From assembly GCA_009703445.1 (NCBI GenBank), contig WLGA01000010.1, forward strand, positions 1 through 16,830: 16,830 nucleotides of DNA. The letters are read 5' to 3'. A program made the translations under genes and the position numbers. This stretch comes from Actinomycetota bacterium (GTDB taxonomy: Bacteria; Actinomycetota; Actinomycetes; Actinomycetales; Microbacteriaceae). How positions within the stretch are numbered: the first letter of the stretch is position 1; each line of letters begins with the position of its first letter. Positions 1-8,474 of the stretch are shown here, one piece after another. A model generated the notes under the pieces. The model saw only the letters and a program-made list of their open reading frames with translations, was not told the DNA's origin and searched no databases.

Positions 1-68
1 AAGACGAAAAGTGCCGAAGCAAGGATTATTGGGGAGAGCCATTTATGACCTTGGATCCACTGAATCAC
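1..68 (-). CDS. Unrecognised protein, start only (runs off the left edge); predicted N-terminal membrane segment
   Basis: A GTG codon at 68-66 is preceded, after a 4-nt spacer, by a perfect Shine-Dalgarno sequence AGGAGG (73-78 on this strand), 25 nt beyond the 3' end of the tRNA-Asn gene. The frame stays open to the window edge and reads 22 residues, starting MIQWIQGHKWLSP and continuing into a hydrophobic run (IILASALFV). A short charged head followed by a hydrophobic stretch is what a signal anchor or first transmembrane helix looks like. I do not recognise the family. A competing reading is the 3' tail of a plus-strand gene ending in TGA at 46-48, which has nothing else in its favour. The ribosome-binding site and hydrophobic pattern make the minus-strand start the better call, but 22 codons are thin evidence. 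Confidence 0.45.
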   Translation of the reverse strand, partial: MIQWIQGHKWLSPIILASALFV

Positions 69-92
69 GTGGCCTCCTGGTTTCAGAAAGAT

Positions 93-168
93 TGGCTCCC
101 CGGCTTGGACTCGAACCAAGAACCTATCGGTTAACAGCCGATTGCTCTGCCAATTGAGCTACCGAGGA
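93..168 (-). tRNA. tRNA-Asn (anticodon GTT), CCA encoded
   Basis: The minus strand folds into a complete cloverleaf of 76 nt. Acceptor arms TCCTCGG and CCGGGGA pair over 7 positions with one T-G wobble; the D stem is GCTC/GAGC; the anticodon stem ATCGG/CCGAT encloses the loop CTGTTAA with anticodon GTT at 135-133; the T arm carries the usual GGTTCGAGTCC core. The discriminator base is G and the CCA end is encoded (95-93). It delivers asparagine to AAC and AAU codons. It lies 64 nt downstream of the dehydrogenase gene on the same strand. A TAATGT hexamer at 196-191 could be a -10 element, but no convincing -35 accompanies it, so read-through from the upstream operon is equally possible. Confidence 0.97.
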
Positions 169-232
169 ATGTTGCTTTCGCGACTAGACAACATTACCAA
201 ATAAATCCAGCCAGGATGCCACAAATCGAGAT

Positions 233-1162
233 TTAGTAGCCCAGTTCGAGATTTACTTGGCCGACCAGCGGAGTGGCCCGAATTATGGCTTGAACGTTCA
301 GCACAATTCGCTCGGACAGCAGTCGCACGCACTGCTCAGGGGTGTCAGCGGTGTGTGGCGTGATGATGAGATTCGGCACATTCCATAGCGGGTGGCCATC
401 CGGAAGCGGTTCAGGGTCAGTGACATCTATTCCTGCACCCGCTATTTGACCGGTATTTAGGGCTAGTTCAAGCGCGCTGGAGTCGACGATTGCGCCACGA
501 GCAATGTTGACCAAATAGGCAGACTGCTTCATTCGGGAGAACAAGGTGGAATCGAAAAGTCCTTTAGTTTCCTCCGTCAACGCCGAGGCAATGAATACGA
601 AATCCGCGTCGCCGAGGTGGGAATCGAGGTCACCAAGCCCAATCGTCTTCGTTGCACCGGCCAAAGATTCCGTTGAGCGACGAACTACGGTCGAAGAAAC
701 TCGGAAAGGAGCTAGGAGCCTGAGCAGTTCTTCAGCAATGCCTCCCCCGCCAACTATCAACACATTTGAATCGAATAGCGAGACTGCGAACTTGCGACCC
801 CATGATTTGGCCGCGAGACGCTCCGGCAGAGCGCGCCCCAACGCGAGTGCGAGCATTAACGCGTGTTCTGCCACTGGCTCGCGATAGGCGCCCTTGGCAG
901 AGGTCACCAGCAAGTTGCGCCCGGACTCCCTGAGCGAGTCAAATAGACCCTTGAAGTTGTCTACGCCGGCAAATGGCAACTGTACCCAGGATATCTGTGG
1001 GTTATCAGCCAAGATTTGGGCGAGTTGCACGGTGTCCTGACTGTCAGTCCAAACCAAACCGGTCGCGCTTCCATTGAGATCTGCAGCGACTCCGCCGCCA
1101 AGTGCGATGGCTCGCAAATATTCTGGCTGCGCCGTTGGAAGAACCGCAACGATTGGCTGCAT
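233..1162 (-). CDS. D-isomer-specific 2-hydroxyacid dehydrogenase family protein
   Basis: A 309-residue NAD(P)-dependent oxidoreductase of the D-2-hydroxyacid dehydrogenase family, which interconverts 2-keto acids and D-2-hydroxy acids in the cytoplasm; the substrate cannot be read from sequence. The nucleotide-binding half starts near residue 132 with a glycine-rich turn (VLIVGGGGIAEEL, glycines 138-141). The family's catalytic triad is present: Arg222 in the NIARGAIVD motif, Glu251 in DPEPLPDGHPLW and His270 in ITPHTADT. The length is normal for the family. Its ATG (1162-1160) shares one base with the TGA of dnaG (1164-1162), so it is translationally coupled to primase and is the last protein gene before tRNA-Asn. 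There is no functional link to replication; it is probably a passenger at the end of the operon. Confidence 0.9.
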   Translation of the reverse strand: MQPIVAVLPTAQPEYLRAIALGGGVAADLNGSATGLVWTDSQDTVQLAQILADNPQISWVQLPFAGVDNFKGLFDSLRESGRNLLVTSAKGAYREPVAEHALMLALALGRALPERLAAKSWGRKFAVSLFDSNVLIVGGGGIAEELLRLLAPFRVSSTVVRRSTESLAGATKTIGLGDLDSHLGDADFVFIASALTEETKGLFDSTLFSRMKQSAYLVNIARGAIVDSSALELALNTGQIAGAGIDVTDPEPLPDGHPLWNVPNLIITPHTADTPEQCVRLLSERIVLNVQAIIRATPLVGQVNLELGY

Positions 1163-3051
1163 CAGAGAGCCCTGCGCTCAGATTCCAAAGTCATTAGCTT
1201 TCTTTGCACTTCAGCAGATTCCGGTGACCCAGGCTCCACTCGGCGAAGCTCGGCGAGTAGATCGGCCTTTTCGCGGGCGATGGCATTGGTTATTGCACGA
1301 GCGATTACGCCCTGGCCATATCGCGTTAGCCCTTCAGAGTCGGCCGCCGGAAGGGTCTGAGCGGCAATCTCTCGAAGCACCTGGTGAAGACTTGGGTCGC
1401 AGTTTGAGGCGATTGTGTTTAGCCAGGTCTGACTATCCTTCTCAGAAGCTGCCAGTTCAATCGACTTCAAGATCGCGTTGTGTGCTGGCGCACTCAAGCC
1501 AGCCTTGCAAAGCTTTAAGAGTTGTTCGCCGGTAAACGTGCTTGGCAACTGAACAAGAACTTCGAGAGTCTGACGTTCGAAGCGCGTAATTGGGTCGTTC
1601 AGGTTGAGTTCCGGCAGAATTACTCGCTCTGGGGCATCCTCGGGAGGCGCCTCGCCATCTCCAACAGGCGTTGAATGTGACGCTGGAGTCGGCGCGTCCT
1701 TGCGCATTTCTGCCACCGCCTGCTGGCGACCAGCCTTGGCAGCGGCGTCAACCAGAGCAGCAACGTCGTTACCGTCAAGGTTGACCCAACCAGCCAGTTC
1801 ACGTGTGTAGGCGGGGCGCATGGCCGGATCCTGGATGCCAGCGACAACTGGAGCGGCAGCTCGAGCAGCGGCAACCCGGCCCTCAATGGTAGAAAGATCA
1901 AACTTGGACAGCTTTTGTTTGATGGCGAACTCAAAGAGCGGCTTTTTCACTTCGATCATCGCTCGAACCGCTTCGTCACCCTTTGCGGTTCGGAGGTCGC
2001 AAGGGTCCAATCCATCCGGGCCAACCGCAACAAAGGTCTGTGCCGTGAACTTGGCTGAATCGGCAAACGCGCGCATAGCCGCTTTTTGCCCAGCCGCGTC
2101 GGGGTCGAAGGTGAAAATGACCTCTGACGGAACATCCTTGTCAGCAGAAAGCAAACGATTGATAATCCGGATGTGGTCGTCACCGAAAGCTGTTCCACAG
2201 GTTGCTACCGCGGTGGTGACACCGGCCAGGTGGCAAGCCATGACGTCCGTGTAACCTTCCACGACTACAACACGCTGCTGTTTTGAGATGTCGCGCTTGG
2301 CAAGGTCGATTCCGTAGAGCACCTGTGACTTGTGATAGACCAACGTATCGCTGGTGTTCAGGTACTTCGGCCCCTGGTCATCGTCGAAAAGTTTGCGGGC
2401 TCCGAAACCAATTACCTGGCTGGTGGTGTCGCGAATCGGCCAGATCAGGCGACCACGGAACTTGTCGTAGGCACCTCGGTCACTCTTGGTGACTAGGCCA
2501 GCGAGAACCAACTCGTCGACCGTGAAGCCCTTCTTGGTGAGGTGATCGAACAGGCCGTTCCAGCCCTTAGGCGCAAAGCCGATGCCAAACTGTTCGGCGG
2601 CCGACTTATCGAAGCCGCGACCCTTAAGAAATTCACGGCCTGGGATGGCGGCATCGGTCATCAGTTGTTCTTGATAGAACTGAGCCGCAGCATTGTTGGC
2701 CTCAAGAACACGAGATTTTTGGCCTAGCTCTGGGCTAGCGCCGCCCTCTTCATAGCTGAGGACGAAACCGATTCGAGCAGCAAGCTTTTCTACCGACTCG
2801 GTGAAGCTAAGTTGGTCCAACTGCTGAATGAACTTGTAAACATCGCCACCTTCACCACAGCCGAAGCAGTGGTAAAAACCCTGCGCTGGGCGAACGTTGA
2901 AAGATGGTGACTTTTCATCGTGAAACGGGCAAAGACCCTTGAGTGAGCCGGCTGAAGCTGGGCGCAGCGAGACATATTCGCCGATTACATCCGCGATGTT
3001 TACCCGAGTCTTCACTTCCTCGATATCGCGCGCCTTGATCTTGCCTGCCAT
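1162..3051 (-). CDS. dnaG: DNA primase
   Basis: A 629-residue primase that synthesises the RNA primers for lagging-strand and restart replication, working with the DnaB helicase at the fork. The N-terminal zinc ribbon is intact (Cys41 and His44 in CPFH, Cys62 and Cys65 in CFGC). The TOPRIM catalytic core shows the conserved Glu265 in VVVVEGYTD and the acidic pair Asp316/Asp318 in FTFDPDAAG. The region from about residue 440 to the end is the more variable helicase-interaction domain, preceded by a proline- and acid-rich linker (about 453-480). The start ATG lies 9 nt after the dgt stop. The next gene, a dehydrogenase, overlaps its stop by one base. The neighbouring dgt and dnaG pair is a common actinobacterial arrangement. 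Confidence 0.98.
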   Translation of the reverse strand: MAGKIKARDIEEVKTRVNIADVIGEYVSLRPASAGSLKGLCPFHDEKSPSFNVRPAQGFYHCFGCGEGGDVYKFIQQLDQLSFTESVEKLAARIGFVLSYEEGGASPELGQKSRVLEANNAAAQFYQEQLMTDAAIPGREFLKGRGFDKSAAEQFGIGFAPKGWNGLFDHLTKKGFTVDELVLAGLVTKSDRGAYDKFRGRLIWPIRDTTSQVIGFGARKLFDDDQGPKYLNTSDTLVYHKSQVLYGIDLAKRDISKQQRVVVVEGYTDVMACHLAGVTTAVATCGTAFGDDHIRIINRLLSADKDVPSEVIFTFDPDAAGQKAAMRAFADSAKFTAQTFVAVGPDGLDPCDLRTAKGDEAVRAMIEVKKPLFEFAIKQKLSKFDLSTIEGRVAAARAAAPVVAGIQDPAMRPAYTRELAGWVNLDGNDVAALVDAAAKAGRQQAVAEMRKDAPTPASHSTPVGDGEAPPEDAPERVILPELNLNDPITRFERQTLEVLVQLPSTFTGEQLLKLCKAGLSAPAHNAILKSIELAASEKDSQTWLNTIASNCDPSLHQVLREIAAQTLPAADSEGLTRYGQGVIARAITNAIAREKADLLAELRRVEPGSPESAEVQRKLMTLESERRAL

Positions 3052-3060
3052 GCCCTTATC

Positions 3061-4341
3061 CTATTTCCCGATTGAGCCGACAAGTCGGTGGTGCAAAGTG
3101 AGTGCACTCTGGTCGGTGAGGCAGGCAATCTGATCGACGATTACGCGATGCTTTTCGACCTCGTCGCTGGCGAGCGACCAAGCCTGCGCGCTGTAAGAGT
3201 CAAGATTCGCACCGTTAGAAGCGAGAAGGGCATCGGCGAGCTCGGTCAAAAGGCCGCGTTGCCACTCGTAGAAAGGTCGACGGGCCTCGGTAGACATCAA
3301 GTAAGCAGAGACAATGCCCTTCAGGACCGAAATCTCTGCCTGCACATCGGCAGGGATGGCCAGAGTCGAACCAAATCTTGCCAGTGACTCAACCGGAGAT
3401 GTCTCGATGATTGCATCCACTGTTCGGCTCACCAGCGAACCGATGAATGAACTGGTCAGGTTCTTGAGTGTGCCAAGCGCCCCTGGAGAATAATCAAAAC
3501 TGGTTAGCCAAAACTCATTGGCGCGCAGCCGGTTCAATGCCTCGGCAAGTGCATCACGGCCGATCGCTCCGCCATTCCAGGTGCTGATCTTTTCGAGCAA
3601 GTCTGGATCGTTTAGAGAATCACCCAAAGTTTGCACGTCCACGAATTTGGAAACGATCGCATCTTCGAAGTCGTGCACCGAATAGGCCACGTCGTCGGCG
3701 AAGTCCATAACCTGAGCTTCAGCTGACTTCACGCGTGCGGGTGCGCCCTGTCGCAACCATTCGAAAACCTCGATGTCGTCGTCATAGGCGCCGAACTTCA
3801 CAGCTCGGTCTGCGCCAACTTCGGCGATAGCTTCGCTTCGCAGCCACGGATACTTGCAGGTTGCATCCAAGCTCGCACGCGTTAGGTTCAACCCGTATGA
3901 CTTTCCATCCGCGGTGATTACCTTCGGTTCGATGCGAGTTAGCAGGCGAAGTGTCTGAGCATTGCCCTCGAAACCGCCGAAATCGGCAGCCCAGGAGTCC
4001 AGCGCTTTTTCGCCGTTGTGACCGAATGGCGGGTGACCTAGGTCATGCGCTAGGCAAGCCATGTCGACCATGTCGGCATTGAGACCGAGGTCGATTGCCA
4101 TCTCACGACCGATTTGGGCAACCTCGAGCGAGTGAGTCAGACGTGTGCGAGCGAAGTCGCCTCCAGAAGGGCTCAGCACCTGAGTTTTGGCTCCAAGACG
4201 TCTTAGCGCTGAAGAGTGAACCACTCGGGCTCGATCGCGCGCGAATTCACCGCGGCGAGCTCCCGAGGAGCGCTGCTCCGGCAGGAAACGCTCGCGGTCG
4301 AAATCGGTGTAGCCGAGTTCTGAAGAATCCCTGTTTTCCAT
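3061..4341 (-). CDS. dgt: Deoxyguanosinetriphosphate triphosphohydrolase-like protein (HD-domain dNTPase)
   Basis: A 426-residue HD-superfamily triphosphohydrolase, of the kind that cleaves dNTPs, classically dGTP, to the nucleoside and tripolyphosphate and so tunes dNTP pools. Metal-binding residues are visible: His70 in RTRLTHSLEV, the His99-Asp100 pair in CLAHDLGHPPFGHNG, and the distal aspartates Asp216/Asp217 in MDFADDVAYSVHD. The N-terminal RARVVHSSALRRLGAKTQV segment (residues 37-55) is typical of the family. The ATG follows the dusB TAG with no gap (TAGATG), and the G-rich end of dusB serves as ribosome-binding sequence. dnaG starts 9 nt downstream, so nucleotide-pool control and primer synthesis are co-expressed. 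The substrate preference is not shown by sequence; other dNTPs are possible. Confidence 0.95.
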   Translation of the reverse strand: MENRDSSELGYTDFDRERFLPEQRSSGARRGEFARDRARVVHSSALRRLGAKTQVLSPSGGDFARTRLTHSLEVAQIGREMAIDLGLNADMVDMACLAHDLGHPPFGHNGEKALDSWAADFGGFEGNAQTLRLLTRIEPKVITADGKSYGLNLTRASLDATCKYPWLRSEAIAEVGADRAVKFGAYDDDIEVFEWLRQGAPARVKSAEAQVMDFADDVAYSVHDFEDAIVSKFVDVQTLGDSLNDPDLLEKISTWNGGAIGRDALAEALNRLRANEFWLTSFDYSPGALGTLKNLTSSFIGSLVSRTVDAIIETSPVESLARFGSTLAIPADVQAEISVLKGIVSAYLMSTEARRPFYEWQRGLLTELADALLASNGANLDSYSAQAWSLASDEVEKHRVIVDQIACLTDQSALTLHHRLVGSIGK

Positions 4342-5520
4342 CTAGCCCCCCGAGACAGATAGCTCTGCCTCTTGCAGCATCTTGCGCTGATCGCCGACCA
4401 GCTCGCGGGAATCTAGCCAGTTCTCTGGCAATGCAGTTAGCTTTGCTCCACCCAGGCGGCCGCGAGGGCCTTCGGCTTCCTCGCCAGGGTAAGGCTGCGA
4501 ACGATCGAGGGTGCCGAGGATTTCATCCATGTGCTGAAGGGATTCGACCTGGGCCAAGGATGCGCGGAATTCGCCACCGACCGGGTAACCCTTGAAATAC
4601 CAGGCAACGTGCTTTCGAATGTCTCGGCAGGCCTTTGCTTCATCCTCGAAGAAGTCAACCAACAGTTCGCCGTGGCGTTTGAAGGCATCGGCCACCTCGC
4701 CCAGGTTTGGCTGAATTGGGTCAATCGCGGCGTTGGAGTTTGGGTCGCGCTGATACTCATCGAATGCAGCCTGAAGGTCTCCGAACAGCCAAGGGCGACC
4801 TAGGCAACCGCGGCCAACAACAACACCATCTACGCCAGTTTCACGCATCATTCTGATTGCATCGGCAGCTGACCAAATGTCGCCGTTGCCTAGCACCTGA
4901 ACGTCAGGCAGTGCCTCACGCAAGGTAGCAATCGCAGACCAGTCTGCATGCCCTGAATAGTATTCAGAAGCGGTTCGCCCATGAAGCGCGATGGCGGTTA
5001 CGCCCGCATCTCTGGCCGCTTTACCCGCGTCCAGGTACGTCAAGTGATTGTCATCGATGCCCTTGCGCATCTTTACGGTCAACGGAACGTCACCGGCAGC
5101 TTTCACAGCCGCATTGACAATCGAAGCGAATAGATCCTGCTTCCAAGGAAGAGCGGCGCCGCCACCCTTTCGAGTCACCTTTGGCACTGGGCATCCGAAG
5201 TTGAGGTCGATGTGATCGGCCCGGTCTTCGGCTACCAGGATGGTCACCGCTTCAGCGATGGTCTTTGGGTCAACACCGTAGAGCTGAACCGAGCGAACAT
5301 CCTCGGATGGGTGGTGCCCAACGAGACGAAGAGATTCCTCGTTGCGCTCGACGAGAGCCCTAGAGGTGACCATCTCAGCCACGTATAGACCGCCGCCGAA
5401 TTCACGACAGAGAAGACGAAACGCAGTGTTTGTGATGCCAGCCATCGGCGCCAAGACCACCGGAGTCTTGATCGCGATTTTGCCGTACTGAAGCGCCGGC
5501 GCCGACATCTGCTGCGTCAT
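4342..5520 (-). CDS. dusB: tRNA-dihydrouridine synthase, DusB type
   Basis: A 392-residue FMN enzyme that reduces specific uridines in the tRNA D-loop to dihydrouridine. The TIM-barrel domain begins with the APMAGITN signature (24-31). The active-site loop LNFGCPVPKVTRKGGG carries the catalytic Cys110; further flavin- and substrate-contacting motifs are TVKMRKG (148-154), LHGRTASEYYSG (179-190), NGDI (212-215) and GRGCLGRPWLF (237-247). After about residue 320 comes a C-terminal extension, rich in Gly, Arg and Leu, that makes it longer than the E. coli enzyme and is common in actinobacterial homologues. The start ATG is 5 nt past the glyS stop; a second ATG four codons in (5508-5506) is a possible alternative because the Shine-Dalgarno signal is weak for both. 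Confidence 0.95.
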   Translation of the reverse strand: MTQQMSAPALQYGKIAIKTPVVLAPMAGITNTAFRLLCREFGGGLYVAEMVTSRALVERNEESLRLVGHHPSEDVRSVQLYGVDPKTIAEAVTILVAEDRADHIDLNFGCPVPKVTRKGGGAALPWKQDLFASIVNAAVKAAGDVPLTVKMRKGIDDNHLTYLDAGKAARDAGVTAIALHGRTASEYYSGHADWSAIATLREALPDVQVLGNGDIWSAADAIRMMRETGVDGVVVGRGCLGRPWLFGDLQAAFDEYQRDPNSNAAIDPIQPNLGEVADAFKRHGELLVDFFEDEAKACRDIRKHVAWYFKGYPVGGEFRASLAQVESLQHMDEILGTLDRSQPYPGEEAEGPRGRLGGAKLTALPENWLDSRELVGDQRKMLQEAELSVSGG

Positions 5521-5525
5521 CGTGT

Positions 5526-6905
5526 TTAGGAAACTAGCTTTGCGCCTAGGTATTCACGAAGCTTGGAAAGCGAGACTCGCTCCTGCTGCATCGTGTCGCG
5601 TTCGCGAACGGTAACTGCCTGGTCATCCAAGGTTTCGAAGTCGACGGTTACACAGAATGGGGTTCCAATCTCATCCTGGCGACGGTAGCGACGACCAATT
5701 GCACCCGCGTCATCGAAGTCGATGTTCCAGTAGCCCCGAAGTTCCTGAGCCAAGTTGCGAGCAACCGGTGAAAGGTCTTCGTTACGAGAAAGCGGAAGAA
5801 TTGCTGCCTTGATCGGAGCAAGGCGGTAATCCAAGCGGAGCACTGTGCGGACATCCACGCCACCCTTGGTGTTCGGAGCTTCATCCTCGTGATACGCGTC
5901 AACCAAGAAGGCCATCAGCGAACGAGTTAGGCCGGCGGCTGGTTCAATCACGTATGGGGTCCAGCGTTCACCCTTTACCTGGTCGAAGTAGCTAAGGTCA
6001 ACGCCCGACTCGCGAGAGTGAGTCGTAAGGTCAAAGTCGGTGCGGTTCGCGATGCCCTCGAGCTCGCCGAACTCGCTTCCCTGGAAGCCGAAGCGATACT
6101 CGATGTCAACGGTGCGCTTCGAGTAGTGCGACAGCTTTTCCTTGGCGTGCTCAAACAGGCGCAGATTCTCAGGGTTGATTCCCAGATCGGTGTACCAGTT
6201 CATGCGCTGTTCGATCCAGTAGTCGTGCCACTCTTCATCCGTGCCTGGCTCGACGAAGAATTCCATCTCCATCTGTTCGAATTCACGGGTGCGGAAAATG
6301 AAGTTTCCAGGCGTGATTTCGTTGCGGAAAGACTTTCCAATCTGGCCGATTCCAAACGGAGGCTTCATACGAGCTGCACCGAGGACGTTGGCAAAGTTCA
6401 CGAAGATGCCCTGGGCGGTCTCCGGGCGAAGGTAGTGTAGGCCTTCTTCAGCAGCAACCGGGCCTAGGAAGGTCTGTAGAAGACCGTTGAAAGCCTTTGG
6501 CTCGGTCCAGATGTTCTTGCCGCCACAGTTTGGGCAGGCAATGTCGTTCATGCTGTCTGGAGCGCGGCCCTTCTTCTCTTCGAAGGCCTCTTCCAGGTGG
6601 TCCTGACGGAAACGCTTGTGGCAAGAGGTGCACTCGATCAGCGGGTCAGAAAACTCGCGAACGTGGCCCGAAGCTTCCCAAACCTTGCGCGGGAGAATGA
6701 CCGATGAGTCCAAACCGACGATGTCTTCACGGCTTTGAACCACGGTGCGCCACCACTGGCGCTTGATGTTTTCTTTTAGCTCGACACCCAAGGGTCCGTA
6801 ATCCCAAGCCGAACGGCTGCCGCCATAGATTTCGCCGGCCTGAAAGACGAATCCACGGCGCTTTGCGAGAGAAATTACTGAATCTAGACGATTTGGGGTA
6901 GCCAC
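5526..6905 (-). CDS. glyS: Glycine-tRNA ligase, single-chain homodimeric type
   Basis: A 459-residue class II aminoacyl-tRNA synthetase that charges tRNA-Gly. It is the alpha2 (eukaryote/archaea-like) form, the usual one in Actinobacteria, not the two-subunit GlyQ/GlyS enzyme. Motif 2 is seen as FRNEITPGNFIFRTREFEQ (193-211) and motif 3 around GLTRSLMAFL (325-334). A zinc-binding insertion has two CxxC pairs (Cys92/Cys95 and Cys124/Cys127). The anticodon-binding domain occupies about residues 360-455. The start is GTG at 6905-6903, chosen because AAGGAG lies 6 nt upstream. A 51-nt gap separates it from uppS; I found no convincing promoter or terminator in it, so co-transcription with uppS is likely. 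Confidence 0.97.
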   Translation of the reverse strand: MATPNRLDSVISLAKRRGFVFQAGEIYGGSRSAWDYGPLGVELKENIKRQWWRTVVQSREDIVGLDSSVILPRKVWEASGHVREFSDPLIECTSCHKRFRQDHLEEAFEEKKGRAPDSMNDIACPNCGGKNIWTEPKAFNGLLQTFLGPVAAEEGLHYLRPETAQGIFVNFANVLGAARMKPPFGIGQIGKSFRNEITPGNFIFRTREFEQMEMEFFVEPGTDEEWHDYWIEQRMNWYTDLGINPENLRLFEHAKEKLSHYSKRTVDIEYRFGFQGSEFGELEGIANRTDFDLTTHSRESGVDLSYFDQVKGERWTPYVIEPAAGLTRSLMAFLVDAYHEDEAPNTKGGVDVRTVLRLDYRLAPIKAAILPLSRNEDLSPVARNLAQELRGYWNIDFDDAGAIGRRYRRQDEIGTPFCVTVDFETLDDQAVTVRERDTMQQERVSLSKLREYLGAKLVS

Positions 6906-6956
6906 TTAAACTCCTTGCCCAAGCTGGATGCCTGGCACTTGTTCGAAGTTATTAGT

Positions 6957-7742
6957 CTACTTTGCCTTCTTGGTTTTTGGCTTGTCTACTGCCCCGCCAA
7001 ATCGGCGGTCTCGGCTTACGTATTCGCCGATGGCATCCCACAACGAGGTGCGATCAAAATCTGGCCAGAGCGTGTCCATGAAGACAAACTCGGCGTATGC
7101 AGACTGCCAAAGCAAGAAGTTCGAGGTGCGCTGCTCCCCCGAGCTGCGCAGGAACAAATCAACGTCTGGAAGGTAACTCGAGTTCAAGTAGCGAGACAGG
7201 GTTTTATCAGACACCGAGCCAGGCTTCAGCTTGCCCGAGGCAACATCCTGAGTTATGGCGTTGATGGCGTCGGTAATCTCGACGCGCGACCCATAGTTGA
7301 CGCACATGGTCAGCGTGAGAGTGTCATTTTTTGCCGTCAGTTTCTCGGCGGCCTTCAGCTCATCGATGACCGAAAGCCAGAGCTTAGGGCGGCGACCTGC
7401 CCAGCGAATGCGAACACCCCAGGCGTTTAGTTGGTCACGTCTCCGGCGAAGAACTTCTCGGTTAAAGCCCATCAAGAATCGAACTTCTTCAGGCGATCGC
7501 TTCCAGTTTTCAGTTGAAAACGCGTAGACAGTCAGAAATTTCACGCCCGCCTCAAGTGCGCCAGCCACCACATCAAGCAGCGCAGCCTCACCGGCCTTGT
7601 GCCCCTCAACACGAGTGAGCCCGCGTTCATTGGCCCAGCGACCATTTCCATCCATGACGATGGCGATGTGCTGTGGCACCGAACCGGCTGGAAACGACGG
7701 GACTCTTGCGCCGGTCTTTTGAACCGGGACTAGATCATTCAT
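6957..7742 (-). CDS. uppS: Isoprenyl transferase (undecaprenyl/decaprenyl diphosphate synthase family)
   Basis: A cis-prenyltransferase that elongates a prenyl diphosphate with isopentenyl units to make the polyprenyl carrier for cell-wall glycan assembly. The catalytic aspartate is Asp31 in IAIVMDGNGRWA, the AFSTENWKR motif is at 74-82, and the C-terminal signature FLRSSGEQRTSNFLLWQ with the following aromatic/acid residues is at 197-213. The reading frame extends 16 codons further upstream, but I start at ATG 7742-7740. That ATG overlaps the recO TGA as ATGA and has GGAG 7 nt upstream, giving 261 residues. The tail (DKPKTKKAK) is lysine-rich. The chain length of the product (C50 or C55) cannot be told from sequence. 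recO-uppS adjacency is typical of Actinobacteria. Confidence 0.95.
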   Translation of the reverse strand: MNDLVPVQKTGARVPSFPAGSVPQHIAIVMDGNGRWANERGLTRVEGHKAGEAALLDVVAGALEAGVKFLTVYAFSTENWKRSPEEVRFLMGFNREVLRRRRDQLNAWGVRIRWAGRRPKLWLSVIDELKAAEKLTAKNDTLTLTMCVNYGSRVEITDAINAITQDVASGKLKPGSVSDKTLSRYLNSSYLPDVDLFLRSSGEQRTSNFLLWQSAYAEFVFMDTLWPDFDRTSLWDAIGEYVSRDRRFGGAVDKPKTKKAK

Positions 7743-8464
7743 TGACGCTCCATGTGCTGCAGTGATTTCAAACCACGTTCGATGTGCCATTGGCTATAGG
7801 CAGAAACAATACCCGAAGCTGCTCCCCTAATGCTCTCTGGTGCCGCGTCGGCGACCTCCCAGTCGCCGGCCAGAAGCGCACCGAGCAGTTCGCCGGTGTG
7901 AGGGTCGATAACGGCTGCACCCGCCGGTCTGCACTCGCGGCAAACTACGCCACCGAGTTGCATGACGAAGGCTTGGTGCGGGCCGGGAGCACTGCAGCGT
8001 GCACAATCGACGAAGTTCGGGGCCCAGCCGGCAATTGAAAGAGCTCGCAGCAAGTATGAATCCAGGATGAGCGAGGCATCATGCTCTTTGTTCGCAAGTG
8101 ATCTCAGCGCACCGACCAGCAGGAGATATTGCTGAGGCGTCGAATCGTCACCGGTGAGCTTTTCGGCGGTTTCAACCATCACGGTCGCTGCGGTGTAGGT
8201 TCGGTAATCCTCGATGATTTCGCGACCATAGGCGCCGATAGTTTCAGCCTGGTTGACGATGTCAAGGGTTCGCCCCTCGTAAAACTGAGCCTCAACCACC
8301 ATGAACGGCTCGAGCCGAGACCCAAACTTGGAGCCCGTGCGGCGAACTCCCTTGGCAACTGCACGAATTTGGCCGTTGTAGCGCGACAAAAGAGTCACGA
8401 TTCGGTCTGCTTCACCCAGTTTGTGGGTGCGCAGAACAACCGCTTCATCCTTGTATGTAGGCAC
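7739..8464 (-). CDS. recO: DNA repair protein RecO
   Basis: A 241-residue recombination mediator that, with RecR, loads RecA onto SSB-coated single-stranded DNA in gap repair. The N-terminal OB-fold begins PTYKDEAVVLRTHKLGEADR, a highly conserved RecO opening. The C-terminal part has a zinc-ribbon pattern CARC and CREC (Cys154, 157, 175, 178). The frame could be extended 9 codons to a TTG at 8491, but that extension lies inside a strong terminator hairpin, whereas GTG at 8464-8462 gives the conserved N-terminus directly. The only purine-rich ribosome-binding candidate for it, GGGGGA, lies 10 nt upstream in the 3' arm of that hairpin. It overlaps uppS by 4 nt and probably opens the recO-to-dnaG operon, although no clear promoter was found. 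Confidence 0.93.
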   Translation of the reverse strand: MPTYKDEAVVLRTHKLGEADRIVTLLSRYNGQIRAVAKGVRRTGSKFGSRLEPFMVVEAQFYEGRTLDIVNQAETIGAYGREIIEDYRTYTAATVMVETAEKLTGDDSTPQQYLLLVGALRSLANKEHDASLILDSYLLRALSIAGWAPNFVDCARCSAPGPHQAFVMQLGGVVCRECRPAGAAVIDPHTGELLGALLAGDWEVADAAPESIRGAASGIVSAYSQWHIERGLKSLQHMERQ

Positions 8465-8474
8465 CAAACAAGTA

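Noticed and set aside
46..136. Plus-strand frame beginning MTLDPLNHV and continuing through the tRNA (ending near GLDSNQEPIG).
   Set aside because: It is the antisense translation of tRNA-Asn; this type of peptide is a familiar artefact of translating tRNA genes.
169..194. Inverted repeat ATGTTG/CAACAT between the dehydrogenase and tRNA-Asn, considered as a terminator.
   Set aside because: Only 6 bp, AT-rich, 14-nt loop and no T tail; the tRNA starts immediately after it.
4095..4595. A long plus-strand open frame across the dgt/dusB junction.
   Set aside because: It is antisense to two well-supported enzymes, has no recognisable domain or ribosome-binding site, and its composition is that of a shadow frame.
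7743..7790. A 16-codon N-terminal extension of uppS overlapping recO.
   Set aside because: The ATG at 7742 has a good Shine-Dalgarno sequence and the typical 4-nt ATGA overlap with recO.
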